Shown here: positions 1-5,198 of the stretch, in pieces
How positions within the stretch are numbered: the first letter of the stretch is position 1
Layout of the letters: each line of letters starts with the position of its first letter
Origin: Paenibacillus sp.
GTDB taxonomy: Bacteria > Bacillota > Bacilli > Paenibacillales > Paenibacillaceae
Assembly: GCA_029256665.1 (NCBI GenBank)
Contig: JAQSXN010000344.1
Location: 1-5,198, forward strand
DNA: 5,198 nucleotides
Direction: 5' to 3'
Position numbers and translations under genes: made by a program
Notes under the pieces: model-generated
Database searches by the model: none
The model's input: the letters and a program-made list of their open reading frames with translations, nothing else
Told to the model about the DNA's origin: nothing

Positions 1-1476
1 CTTAATCAGGATGAAGCCTCGGTCGGCTACGACGCGTACGCCATACTGCACTACGGGATCGATCGCAACGGAGTCGGTCTGCCGGTTCATCTGACGGCAT
101 GGGGGAGCGGGCAGAACGCGCTGTATGCATATTTCTCCATGCCGTTTATTTATTTGTTCGGACTTAACGTTTGGTCCGTGCGCGCCGTCAGCATGGTCAT
201 GGGGCTTATCGGGATGGCGGCGATGTACGGAATCGGCAAGAAGCTGTTCGCCGATCGCAAGCTTGCGCTGGCCGCGATGTTTCTAACGGCGATAAGCCCG
301 TGGCATATCATGATGTCCAGATGGGCATTGGAATCCAATCTCTTCCCGACGCTTGCGCTGCTTGCCGTCTATTGTCTGCTCCTTGGATTAGAGAAGCCCA
401 AGCGGCTGTACGGATTTACGATTATGATGGCCTTATCGATGTACGCCTACGGGACGGCCTATTTTTTTGTTCCCGTATTCGCGGCGGCCGTTGCCGCCTA
501 TCTCTGGGCGACCAAGCGGATAAAGCCGGTCCTGCTGCTCGTTCACGGCGCGCTGCTTGCGCTGCTGTCGCTGCCGATACTGTTGTTTCTTTACATTAAC
601 AGGGCGGACAAGGACGACATCGTTACGCCGTTATTTACGATCCCCAAGCTGACGGTTCCGCGCGTGGAGCAAATATCGTCGCTGTTCTCCGGCAATGCGG
701 CGCAAGGGATCGCCGACCGGGCGGGGAAACTTCTTGAGCTGCTCGTCACGCAAACCGACGGTTTGCCTTGGAACGCCATTCCGGATTACGGCTACCTGTA
801 CCCCATCGCGATCCCGTTTATCGTCATCGGAATCGCCGTCGCGGCCGCCAAGACATTCTTCGGCAGAAACGCGGCGCATGCCGTTACCTTGCTATGGCTC
901 GCGACCGCGAGTCTGATGGCGCTGATCATGGATATCAACATGAACCGGGTCAACATCATTTTGTACCCCGTTATGCTGCTCGCCGCGGTAGGACTCGTCT
1001 GGTGCGGAGAGCACATTAGGCATTCGTTTAAGGTTTCGATCGCGGCGTTTACGATACTGTTCGGGATGTTCGGCTGGCATTATTTTGCCAAATATCCGGA
1101 AGAGATCGGACCGCATTTCTTCGAATCGTTCGGAGAAGCCATTCGATATGCGGCGGATGCAAGCGAGGGAGACGGGGAGATATACGTTACGGACAAGGTC
1201 AACATGCCATACATATACGTTCTCTTCTATGAACGAACCGATCCGCGCGCGTTTGTCGATTCCGCCCGATATGCCAATCCGGAAGCCCCGTTCAGGCAAG
1301 TGTCCGGATTCGGCAACTATACGTTCGGAAACGTAGTTCCACGGCTCGGAACATCCGCCGTCTATGTGCTGCGCAACGACGAATTGCCTCCCTTGGACAC
1401 GCTTGAAGGCTTCGATATCCGCCGGTTCAAAAATTTTTCGGTATTGACGGAAGAAGTTTCGGCCGCGATTCGTTAA
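1..1476 (+). CDS. GT39/ArnT-like membrane glycosyltransferase, 5'-truncated by window edge
   Basis: Frame 1 is open from the first base to a TAA at 1474-1476, giving 491 residues; the start lies upstream, and the ATG at 139 is internal. The first visible residues, LNQDEASVGYDAYAIL, match the first extracytoplasmic loop of GT-C enzymes of the PMT/ArnT type, where the acidic pair (here residues 4-5) is expected at the active site. SPWHIMMSRWALESNL (residues 99-114) and the NRVNIILYP region (315-323) are also typical. About eight or nine hydrophobic segments lie between residues 57 and 361, followed by a soluble tail of about 130 residues. By family knowledge, such enzymes move a sugar from a polyprenyl-phosphate carrier to an acceptor on the outer membrane face; donor and acceptor here are unknown. 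Probably only the N-terminal start and first membrane helix are missing. No frameshift is seen. The family is fairly sure, the substrate is not. Confidence 0.87.
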   Translation, partial: LNQDEASVGYDAYAILHYGIDRNGVGLPVHLTAWGSGQNALYAYFSMPFIYLFGLNVWSVRAVSMVMGLIGMAAMYGIGKKLFADRKLALAAMFLTAISPWHIMMSRWALESNLFPTLALLAVYCLLLGLEKPKRLYGFTIMMALSMYAYGTAYFFVPVFAAAVAAYLWATKRIKPVLLLVHGALLALLSLPILLFLYINRADKDDIVTPLFTIPKLTVPRVEQISSLFSGNAAQGIADRAGKLLELLVTQTDGLPWNAIPDYGYLYPIAIPFIVIGIAVAAAKTFFGRNAAHAVTLLWLATASLMALIMDINMNRVNIILYPVMLLAAVGLVWCGEHIRHSFKVSIAAFTILFGMFGWHYFAKYPEEIGPHFFESFGEAIRYAADASEGDGEIYVTDKVNMPYIYVLFYERTDPRAFVDSARYANPEAPFRQVSGFGNYTFGNVVPRLGTSAVYVLRNDELPPLDTLEGFDIRRFKNFSVLTEEVSAAIR

Positions 1477-1498
1477 CGTCTATTGATATCAGAAAGGA

Positions 1499-1527
1499 TA
1501 GACATTCCAAAATTAGGATGCTAGGAT
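1499..1527 (+). promoter_or_regulatory. Candidate sigma-A promoter of the secreted protease gene
   Basis: TAGACA at 1499-1504 matches the TTGACA -35 consensus at five of six positions. TAGGAT at 1522-1527 matches the TATAAT -10 at four of six, with an ideal 17-base spacer. Transcription would start near 1534, leaving a leader of about 45 bases. The 102-base gap is clearly more AT-rich than the flanking genes and has no evident terminator after the glycosyltransferase gene, so read-through from upstream is also possible. TTGATA at 1483-1488 is an alternative -35 but has no well-spaced -10. Judged by eye only. Confidence 0.4.
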
Positions 1528-1542
1528 AAAAAGATAGGTTTA

Positions 1543-1564
1543 AAGTCTCGTACCTGAGAGATTT
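1543..1564 (+). promoter_or_regulatory. Short leader hairpin abutting the Shine-Dalgarno sequence
   Basis: AAGTCTC (1543-1549) can pair with GAGATTT (1558-1564) in a seven-base-pair stem with one G-U pair and an eight-base loop. The stem ends one base before the GGAGGAG ribosome binding site at 1565. It would form in the leader RNA and could modulate translation or protect the 5' end, but it is small and could be chance. An alternative register pairs TCTC with GAGA at 1556-1559. Confidence 0.3.
1551..1561 (+). repeat. Leader direct repeat, copy 1 (TACCTGAGAGA)
   Basis: This 11-base sequence starts 28 bases upstream of the ATG of the protease gene. It recurs exactly at 3224-3234, starting 21 bases upstream of the next gene's ATG. 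Here it lies just before the Shine-Dalgarno sequence and forms the loop and 3' arm of the small leader hairpin. Its function is unknown. Confidence 0.55.
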
Positions 1565-1571
1565 GGAGGAG
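1565..1571 (+). promoter_or_regulatory. Strong ribosome binding site (GGAGGAG) of the protease gene
   Basis: GGAGGAG is close to a full complement of the 16S rRNA 3' end and leaves seven bases before the ATG at 1579. This fixes the start codon, which also begins a proper signal peptide. A TTG at 1563 opens an overlapping frame but lies upstream of this site, so it is not used from it. Confidence 0.9.
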
Positions 1572-1578
1572 AAACAGA

Positions 1579-3123
1579 ATGAAACAGACAACATGGTACA
1601 AAGCCGCCGCATGCACGATGCTGGCAGCCGGTTTGATGCTTGCTCCGCTGGCAACCGCGGGCAGCCAAGCTTATGCCGCCGAAGCCAAGCAGACCGCCGT
1701 TCAATCGCAAGAGTCGTCCCTATGGATCGACGGGAAGAAGCTGACTCTGCCAAAGCCGGTCGTGAAGGTGAACGGCGTGGCGCTTGCCCCGATGAAGGAG
1801 CTGGCGGATGCTCTCGGAGCGGTTTCGGTGCTGGAGGTGAAGAGCGGCGCGATGATCTTGCGTTACGGCAGTCTTACGATGTCGCTCGCCGCCGGGAAGA
1901 AAGAAGCGATCGTCAACGGAAAGACCGTTTATTTGGCGACGCCGGCCATGCTGCAGAACGGAGTGCCCTACATCCCCATCCGATTCGTAGTCGAAGCGCT
2001 CGGCGCGACGGTGAAATGGGATGCTGCAGACAACGCGATCAAGATCGAGACCTGGCGCAATACGGACGGCGAAGAGATCCCGGAAGAGGGCTCCGCGCTT
2101 CCCGATCTCCCGAAATTGTCGTCAAGGGAAATCGTCGATCTCTACGACGGCAGCGTCGTCATGATTATGACGAACAAGGCGCAAGGGAGCGGCATTGCGG
2201 TAGGAGAGGATTTGATTCTCACCAACTACCATGTGATGAAGGATGCGACTTCCGCGACGGCGTACGATATTTTCTCCGACGAGATGAAGGTGAAGGGGAT
2301 TGTCGCCTACGACGAAACGGCCGATTTGGCCATTATTCGCACGGAGAAGCCGCATGAGCTGACGCCGGTAGAAACCACCTTCGACTTCGAAGCGGAGAAG
2401 GGAGACCGTGTCGTGGCCATCGGCAGTCCGCTTGGCCTGCAGAACACCGTATCCGACGGTTTGATCAGCAACCACAGCTACGAGGCGGGAGTAAGCTGGA
2501 TCCAGTTTAACGCGCCAACCGACCATGGCAGCTCCGGCGGCGCGCTGTTCAACGAATACGGGCAGTTCATCGGCATTACGTCGGCCGGCTACGACAACAG
2601 CATGGCCGATCTGAACTTCGCGGTATCGGCGTTCCACGCATCCATGCTGCTGGGCGAAGTTACGGACACGATGATCAAGGATGCCAAGTTCCTCGCCCCG
2701 TCTTTGCCTGATTCGCTGGCAGGGGCGCCGCTTGCCGAAATCCGGTCACTGCTCAAGAAAGAATTCTCGTCGGTGCCGACGTCAAGCGGCGTCGCCGAAT
2801 TGACCAAGTGGGAAGCGGCGCGCGATGCGGAGGGCTGGCTTGTGCTGACGGCGAACATCGATCCGCTCTTCTACTTGTATTATGCGCAGGCCGTCGAGGA
2901 CGAGCTCAAGATGTGGACGATTCAGTTGGGTCAGGAATTCCACGGCATGCTCCCGGACGACAAAATTCAAGTGCTTATTTCCTTCGAACGCGATTATGCT
3001 TTCCAGCCTCGCGGCTTCGCCCAGGGCGAAGTAACGTTGATGGAGGAAGGCAAGTGGCGCGTCAAACATACAGTTATCGACATGCAGTTGCAGGATCAGA
3101 TGTACATCCGGACCAAAGTATAA
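1579..3123 (+). CDS. Secreted stalk-domain, HtrA/trypsin-like serine protease without PDZ
   Basis: The 514-residue product begins with a Sec signal peptide (positive n-region, hydrophobic residues about 9-28, likely cleavage after AYA at residue 33). There is no lipobox, so it is probably released or wall-associated. Residues about 48-157 resemble the copper-amine-oxidase N-terminal-like 'stalk' domain, ending in the hallmark YIPIRFVVEALGATVKWD. Residues about 185-355 are a trypsin/HtrA-like protease domain with AQGSGIAV (201-208), TNYHV (His218), ADLAII (Asp249), AIGSPLGL (280-287) and HGSSGGAL (Ser319). All three catalytic residues are present. No PDZ domain follows. Instead there is a region of about 140 residues (375-514) that I do not recognise, rich in aromatic and acidic residues. 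By family it should cleave misfolded or surface proteins outside the cell; its target is unknown. The gene is probably monocistronic, with its own promoter and a strong terminator behind it. Confidence 0.9.
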   Translation: MKQTTWYKAAACTMLAAGLMLAPLATAGSQAYAAEAKQTAVQSQESSLWIDGKKLTLPKPVVKVNGVALAPMKELADALGAVSVLEVKSGAMILRYGSLTMSLAAGKKEAIVNGKTVYLATPAMLQNGVPYIPIRFVVEALGATVKWDAADNAIKIETWRNTDGEEIPEEGSALPDLPKLSSREIVDLYDGSVVMIMTNKAQGSGIAVGEDLILTNYHVMKDATSATAYDIFSDEMKVKGIVAYDETADLAIIRTEKPHELTPVETTFDFEAEKGDRVVAIGSPLGLQNTVSDGLISNHSYEAGVSWIQFNAPTDHGSSGGALFNEYGQFIGITSAGYDNSMADLNFAVSAFHASMLLGEVTDTMIKDAKFLAPSLPDSLAGAPLAEIRSLLKKEFSSVPTSSGVAELTKWEAARDAEGWLVLTANIDPLFYLYYAQAVEDELKMWTIQLGQEFHGMLPDDKIQVLISFERDYAFQPRGFAQGEVTLMEEGKWRVKHTVIDMQLQDQMYIRTKV

Positions 3124-3137
3124 GGTAAAGAGTGGTC

Positions 3138-3188
3138 AGCAGGCGCCGATCGCCGCGATAAGCGGAGGATCGGCGCCGCTTCTATTTT
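3138..3188 (+). terminator. Rho-independent terminator after the protease gene
   Basis: GGCGCCGATC (3142-3151) pairs perfectly with GATCGGCGCC (3168-3177). An inner CCGC/GCGG stem (3153-3156 with 3162-3165) follows across a small internal loop and closes a GATAA loop. AGC/GCT (3138-3140 with 3178-3180) can extend the base past a bulged A. The 3' side runs into TTCTATTTT (3180-3188). The long GC stem plus a U-rich tail, 14 bases after the stop codon, makes this a confident terminator. Confidence 0.88.
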
Positions 3189-3202
3189 GCCGGGAAATTC
3201 GG

Positions 3203-3208
3203 TACAAT
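3203..3208 (+). promoter_or_regulatory. Candidate -10 element (TACAAT) of the radical SAM gene
   Basis: TACAAT matches the sigma-A -10 consensus at five of six positions and sits 36 bases before the start codon, giving a leader of about 30 bases. The -35 region at the usual spacing (about 3180-3185, TTCTAT) is poor and lies in the terminator's U-rich tail. The G at 3201 gives only half of an extended -10 motif. The element is plausible because the terminator just upstream means this gene needs its own promoter. Confidence 0.45.
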
Positions 3209-3223
3209 AGAAGGCAGCTTGTC

Positions 3224-3234
3224 TACCTGAGAGA
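3224..3234 (+). repeat. Leader direct repeat, copy 2 (TACCTGAGAGA)
   Basis: This is an exact copy of the sequence at 1551-1561, again in the leader just before a start codon. Here its last four bases overlap the purine-rich ribosome binding site. The longer leader hairpin seen at copy 1 is not conserved here; only three or four pairs are possible. Confidence 0.55.
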
Positions 3235-3237
3235 GGG
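3231..3237 (+). promoter_or_regulatory. Ribosome binding site (GAGAGGG) of the radical SAM gene
   Basis: GAGAGGG leaves seven bases before the ATG at 3245, a normal spacing, and so supports that start. Another ATG at 3240 is only two bases away from this site and reads ATG GAA TGA, a two-codon frame whose stop overlaps the real start. Confidence 0.7.
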
Positions 3238-3244
3238 ATATGGA

Positions 3245-5068
3245 ATGAAAGTAGTTTTGTCTACGCTTAACGCCAAGTTTATTCATACTTCGCTTGCCCT
3301 GCGCTGCCTGAAGGCGTTCAGCGGCGACCGGTTCGATATCGATATCGCGGAATATACGATCAAGGATCCGGCGATGAACATCGCTTCGGATGTGTTCGGG
3401 CGGAATCCCGACGTGGTGGGATTTTCTTGTTACATCTGGAATATAGAAGAGACGATTACGGTCGTGAACATGCTTCGCAAAATCAAGCCTGAGCTGAAAA
3501 TCGTTTTGGGCGGACCCGAAGTCAGCTACGACACCGAATATTGGATGGAGCGGCTGCCGGAGGTCGACTTTATCGTGATGGGCGAAGGAGAAGAAACGTT
3601 CGATCATCTGTTGACGGAGATTCAAGGAGCGGGCAAATACCATATGGTGTTTGGCCTAGCCTATCGGAAACAGCGCGAGAGCGGTTCGGAAATTCTCGTC
3701 AATCCGCATCGTCCCAAGCTTAACTTAAACGAATTGCCGTCTCCGCACCGGTTCGCCGAGGATATTCCGAACCTGGGAAGCCGCGTCGTTTATTTCGAGA
3801 CGAGCCGCGGATGCCCGTTCAGCTGCCAATTTTGTCTGTCCAGCATCGAGGTCGGCGTGCGTTACTTCGACATGGAGCGGACCAAAGCGGATATCAACTA
3901 CCTGATCGACAACGGAGCCAAGTTGATCAAGTTCGTGGACCGGACGTTCAACATCAAACGCGATTACGCGCTGGAAATGTTCCGCTTCCTTATCGAGAAC
4001 CATCGCGGGTGCGTGTTCCAGTTCGAGATCACGGCGGACATCATGCGTCCGGAAGTGCTGGATTATCTTGCCGAGCATGCGCCTCCCGGCATCTTCCGCT
4101 TCGAGATCGGCGTGCAGTCGACCAACGATCCGACGAATCTGGCCGTTCAGCGCAGGCAGAACTGGTCCAAGCTCGTTCGCACGGTGACGAAGGTCAAGGA
4201 CTCGGGCAAGATCGATCAGCATTTGGACCTCATTGCCGGTCTTCCGCTCGAAAATTACGATACGTTCCGTGGCACCTTCAACGACGTGTTCGCGCTGCGT
4301 CCGGAGGAGCTTCAGCTCGGCTTCCTCAAGATGCTGCGCGGGACCGGCTTGCGGCTAGAGGCGGAGAAGTGGGGATATATCTACATGGACCGCGCGCCTT
4401 ACGAAATGCTCGGCAACGATTTGATGCCGTTTGGCGATATCGTTCGGATCAAACGCGTGGAGGATGTGCTCGAGAAATATTGGAACGCGCATCGCTTGGA
4501 TCATACTTTGCTATATTTGGTCGATCGCGTATTCCCGTCTCCGTTCGATTTCTTCCAGATGTTCGGCGATTATTGGGAAGAACGAGGCTGGAGCAAGATC
4601 GGCCATCAACTGGAGGATTTGTTCTCGAGGTTATGGAGCTTCTTGACCGATCTGCCTAAGGAGACGCCGCTGGGCGATGGAGAGACGGCGGGTTCGAAGC
4701 TGAATCCGGACGTCGTGCTCGGCCTGATGAAATACGATTATTTCTTGAACCATAATTACAAGCCGCGCAAAACCTGGTGGGAGCACACCATGGACAAGTC
4801 CGAATACGGAGGCTGGATGCGGACGCTGCTGGAACGACCGGAGGCTGTATCGCCGGAGTTTGCGGCGATCGGCATGCACGAACGGGATCTGCACAAACAC
4901 GCGATGCTGGAGATGCTGCCGTTCGATCTGGCGACGCTGCTCGAGAAGGGCGAATTGGCGACGGACAGCCATACGCTGCTCATCATGATGTACGCGCTGG
5001 ATAAAAGCAGCAGCAAGCCGAAGCCGCGCGCCTTCTCGCTGCGAGTGGAGCAGGCGGCAAAGGTGTAG
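3245..5068 (+). CDS. B12-binding-domain radical SAM protein, DUF4080 type
   Basis: The 607-residue cytosolic protein has three parts. Residues 1 to about 130 form a cobalamin-binding-like Rossmann domain, with KFIHTSLALR near the N-terminus, GFSCYIWN (59-66) and LGGPEVS (88-94). No DxHxxG motif is seen, so any cobalamin would not be bound through that histidine. Residues about 180-400 are the radical SAM core. GCPFSCQFC gives the CxxxCxxC cluster ligands Cys190, Cys194 and Cys197, followed by KFVDRTFN (229-236), FEITAD (260-265), EIGVQS (287-292) and DLIAGLP (328-334). Residues about 410-590 resemble the C-terminal DUF4080 region. Members bind a [4Fe-4S] cluster and cleave S-adenosylmethionine to start radical chemistry, often methylation when cobalamin is present. 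This subfamily's substrate is not known to me, and the neighbours give no clue. The gene appears to be transcribed alone. A DUF4080 assignment from memory is likely but unverified. Confidence 0.9.
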   Translation: MKVVLSTLNAKFIHTSLALRCLKAFSGDRFDIDIAEYTIKDPAMNIASDVFGRNPDVVGFSCYIWNIEETITVVNMLRKIKPELKIVLGGPEVSYDTEYWMERLPEVDFIVMGEGEETFDHLLTEIQGAGKYHMVFGLAYRKQRESGSEILVNPHRPKLNLNELPSPHRFAEDIPNLGSRVVYFETSRGCPFSCQFCLSSIEVGVRYFDMERTKADINYLIDNGAKLIKFVDRTFNIKRDYALEMFRFLIENHRGCVFQFEITADIMRPEVLDYLAEHAPPGIFRFEIGVQSTNDPTNLAVQRRQNWSKLVRTVTKVKDSGKIDQHLDLIAGLPLENYDTFRGTFNDVFALRPEELQLGFLKMLRGTGLRLEAEKWGYIYMDRAPYEMLGNDLMPFGDIVRIKRVEDVLEKYWNAHRLDHTLLYLVDRVFPSPFDFFQMFGDYWEERGWSKIGHQLEDLFSRLWSFLTDLPKETPLGDGETAGSKLNPDVVLGLMKYDYFLNHNYKPRKTWWEHTMDKSEYGGWMRTLLERPEAVSPEFAAIGMHERDLHKHAMLEMLPFDLATLLEKGELATDSHTLLIMMYALDKSSSKPKPRAFSLRVEQAAKV

Positions 5069-5093
5069 GGACGGCGCGAACCAAGGCGGCATA

Positions 5094-5118
5094 AGAAAGA
5101 TTGTCGGCGAGACCGACA
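5094..5118 (-). terminator. Weak hairpin after the radical SAM gene, possible minus-strand terminator
   Basis: TGTCGG (5102-5107) pairs with CCGACA (5113-5118) around a CGAGA loop. On the plus strand no U-tract follows. On the minus strand the stem is followed by ATCTTTCTT, so it would better end a convergent gene entering from the right. No such gene is visible, and a six-pair stem may be chance. The rest of 5069-5198 shows no supportable gene. TTGACT at 5158-5163 resembles a -35 but has no good -10. Confidence 0.22.
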
Positions 5119-5198
5119 CGCTGCCCTGTAACGCGGAATCGTAACGAGAAGGTTTGCTTGACTGGCGGACTTTCGGATAGACAAAAAGGTCGGATGCA

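Noticed and set aside
1504..1521. Imperfect palindrome around TTCCAAAATTAGGAT
   Set aside because: Only about two thirds of positions are symmetric, close to what an AT-rich gap gives by chance; not a convincing operator.
1551..1561. CTGAGAG resembling the conserved CTGAGA of a TPP (thi-box) riboswitch
   Set aside because: The other conserved riboswitch parts are absent, the leader is far too short, and neither downstream gene is a thiamine gene.
1563..2357. 264-codon frame from a TTG overlapping the protease gene
   Set aside because: Very Arg/Asp/Gly-rich without domain character, and its TTG lies upstream of the Shine-Dalgarno sequence. The 1579 frame has a signal peptide and two recognisable domains.
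2122..2637. 171-codon minus-strand frame opposite the protease domain
   Set aside because: Antisense shadow of a conserved coding region; no ribosome binding site or family motifs seen.
3725..4222. 165-codon minus-strand frame opposite the radical SAM core
   Set aside because: Antisense shadow; its composition reflects the complement of the real gene and no motifs are recognisable.
3811..4659. 282-codon open frame inside the radical SAM gene, same strand, other frame
   Set aside because: Its product is Arg/Ser/Ala-rich and without recognisable motifs, and it overlaps the conserved radical SAM core, whose motifs are read in the 3245 frame. It is a GC-rich shadow frame.
4631..5184. Minus-strand frames at the right end, running into the tail
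   Set aside because: They lie almost wholly opposite the 3' part of the radical SAM gene, are Arg/Ser/Gln-rich and show no family features.
5183..5198. AAAAAGG followed by an ATG at 5194, a possible next gene start
   Set aside because: Only a few bases of spacing and one codon are visible before the window ends, so a start cannot be supported.

Overview
The window carries three plus-strand genes, one of them cut by the left edge, separated by short intergenic gaps. It looks like chromosomal DNA from a moderately GC-rich endospore-forming Bacillota, most likely Paenibacillaceae (Paenibacillus/Cohnella-like). That placement is inferred from strong GGAGG-type ribosome binding sites, a secreted protease with a copper-amine-oxidase-like 'stalk' domain (common in that group), and a DUF4080-type cobalamin-binding radical SAM protein. 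No sequence search was run.

Layout: (1) 1-1476 is the 3' part of a multi-pass membrane glycosyltransferase of the GT39/ArnT-like (GT-C) type. Its reading frame is open from base 1, so its start lies outside the window. (2) 1477-1578 is an AT-rich gap with a candidate sigma-A promoter, a short leader hairpin abutting the Shine-Dalgarno sequence, and a strong GGAGGAG ribosome binding site. (3) 1579-3123 encodes a secreted protein with a signal peptide, a stalk domain, an HtrA/trypsin-like serine protease domain with intact His-Asp-Ser residues, no PDZ domain and an unassigned C-terminal region. (4) 3124-3244 holds a strong rho-independent terminator followed closely by a TACAAT -10 element and a ribosome binding site. 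(5) 3245-5068 encodes a 607-residue protein with an N-terminal B12-binding-like domain, a radical SAM core (CxxxCxxC) and a C-terminal DUF4080-like region. (6) 5069-5198 is non-coding as far as can be seen, with one small hairpin.

The genes do not form an obvious pathway. The first two act at the cell envelope or outside it, and the third is a cytosolic iron-sulfur enzyme with its own promoter behind a terminator. The most notable non-coding observation is an 11-base sequence, TACCTGAGAGA, found just upstream of the start codons of both complete genes. There is no mobile element, CRISPR array, RNA gene or clear new multi-gene system here. The least understood parts are the protease's C-terminal region and the unknown substrate of the radical SAM enzyme.
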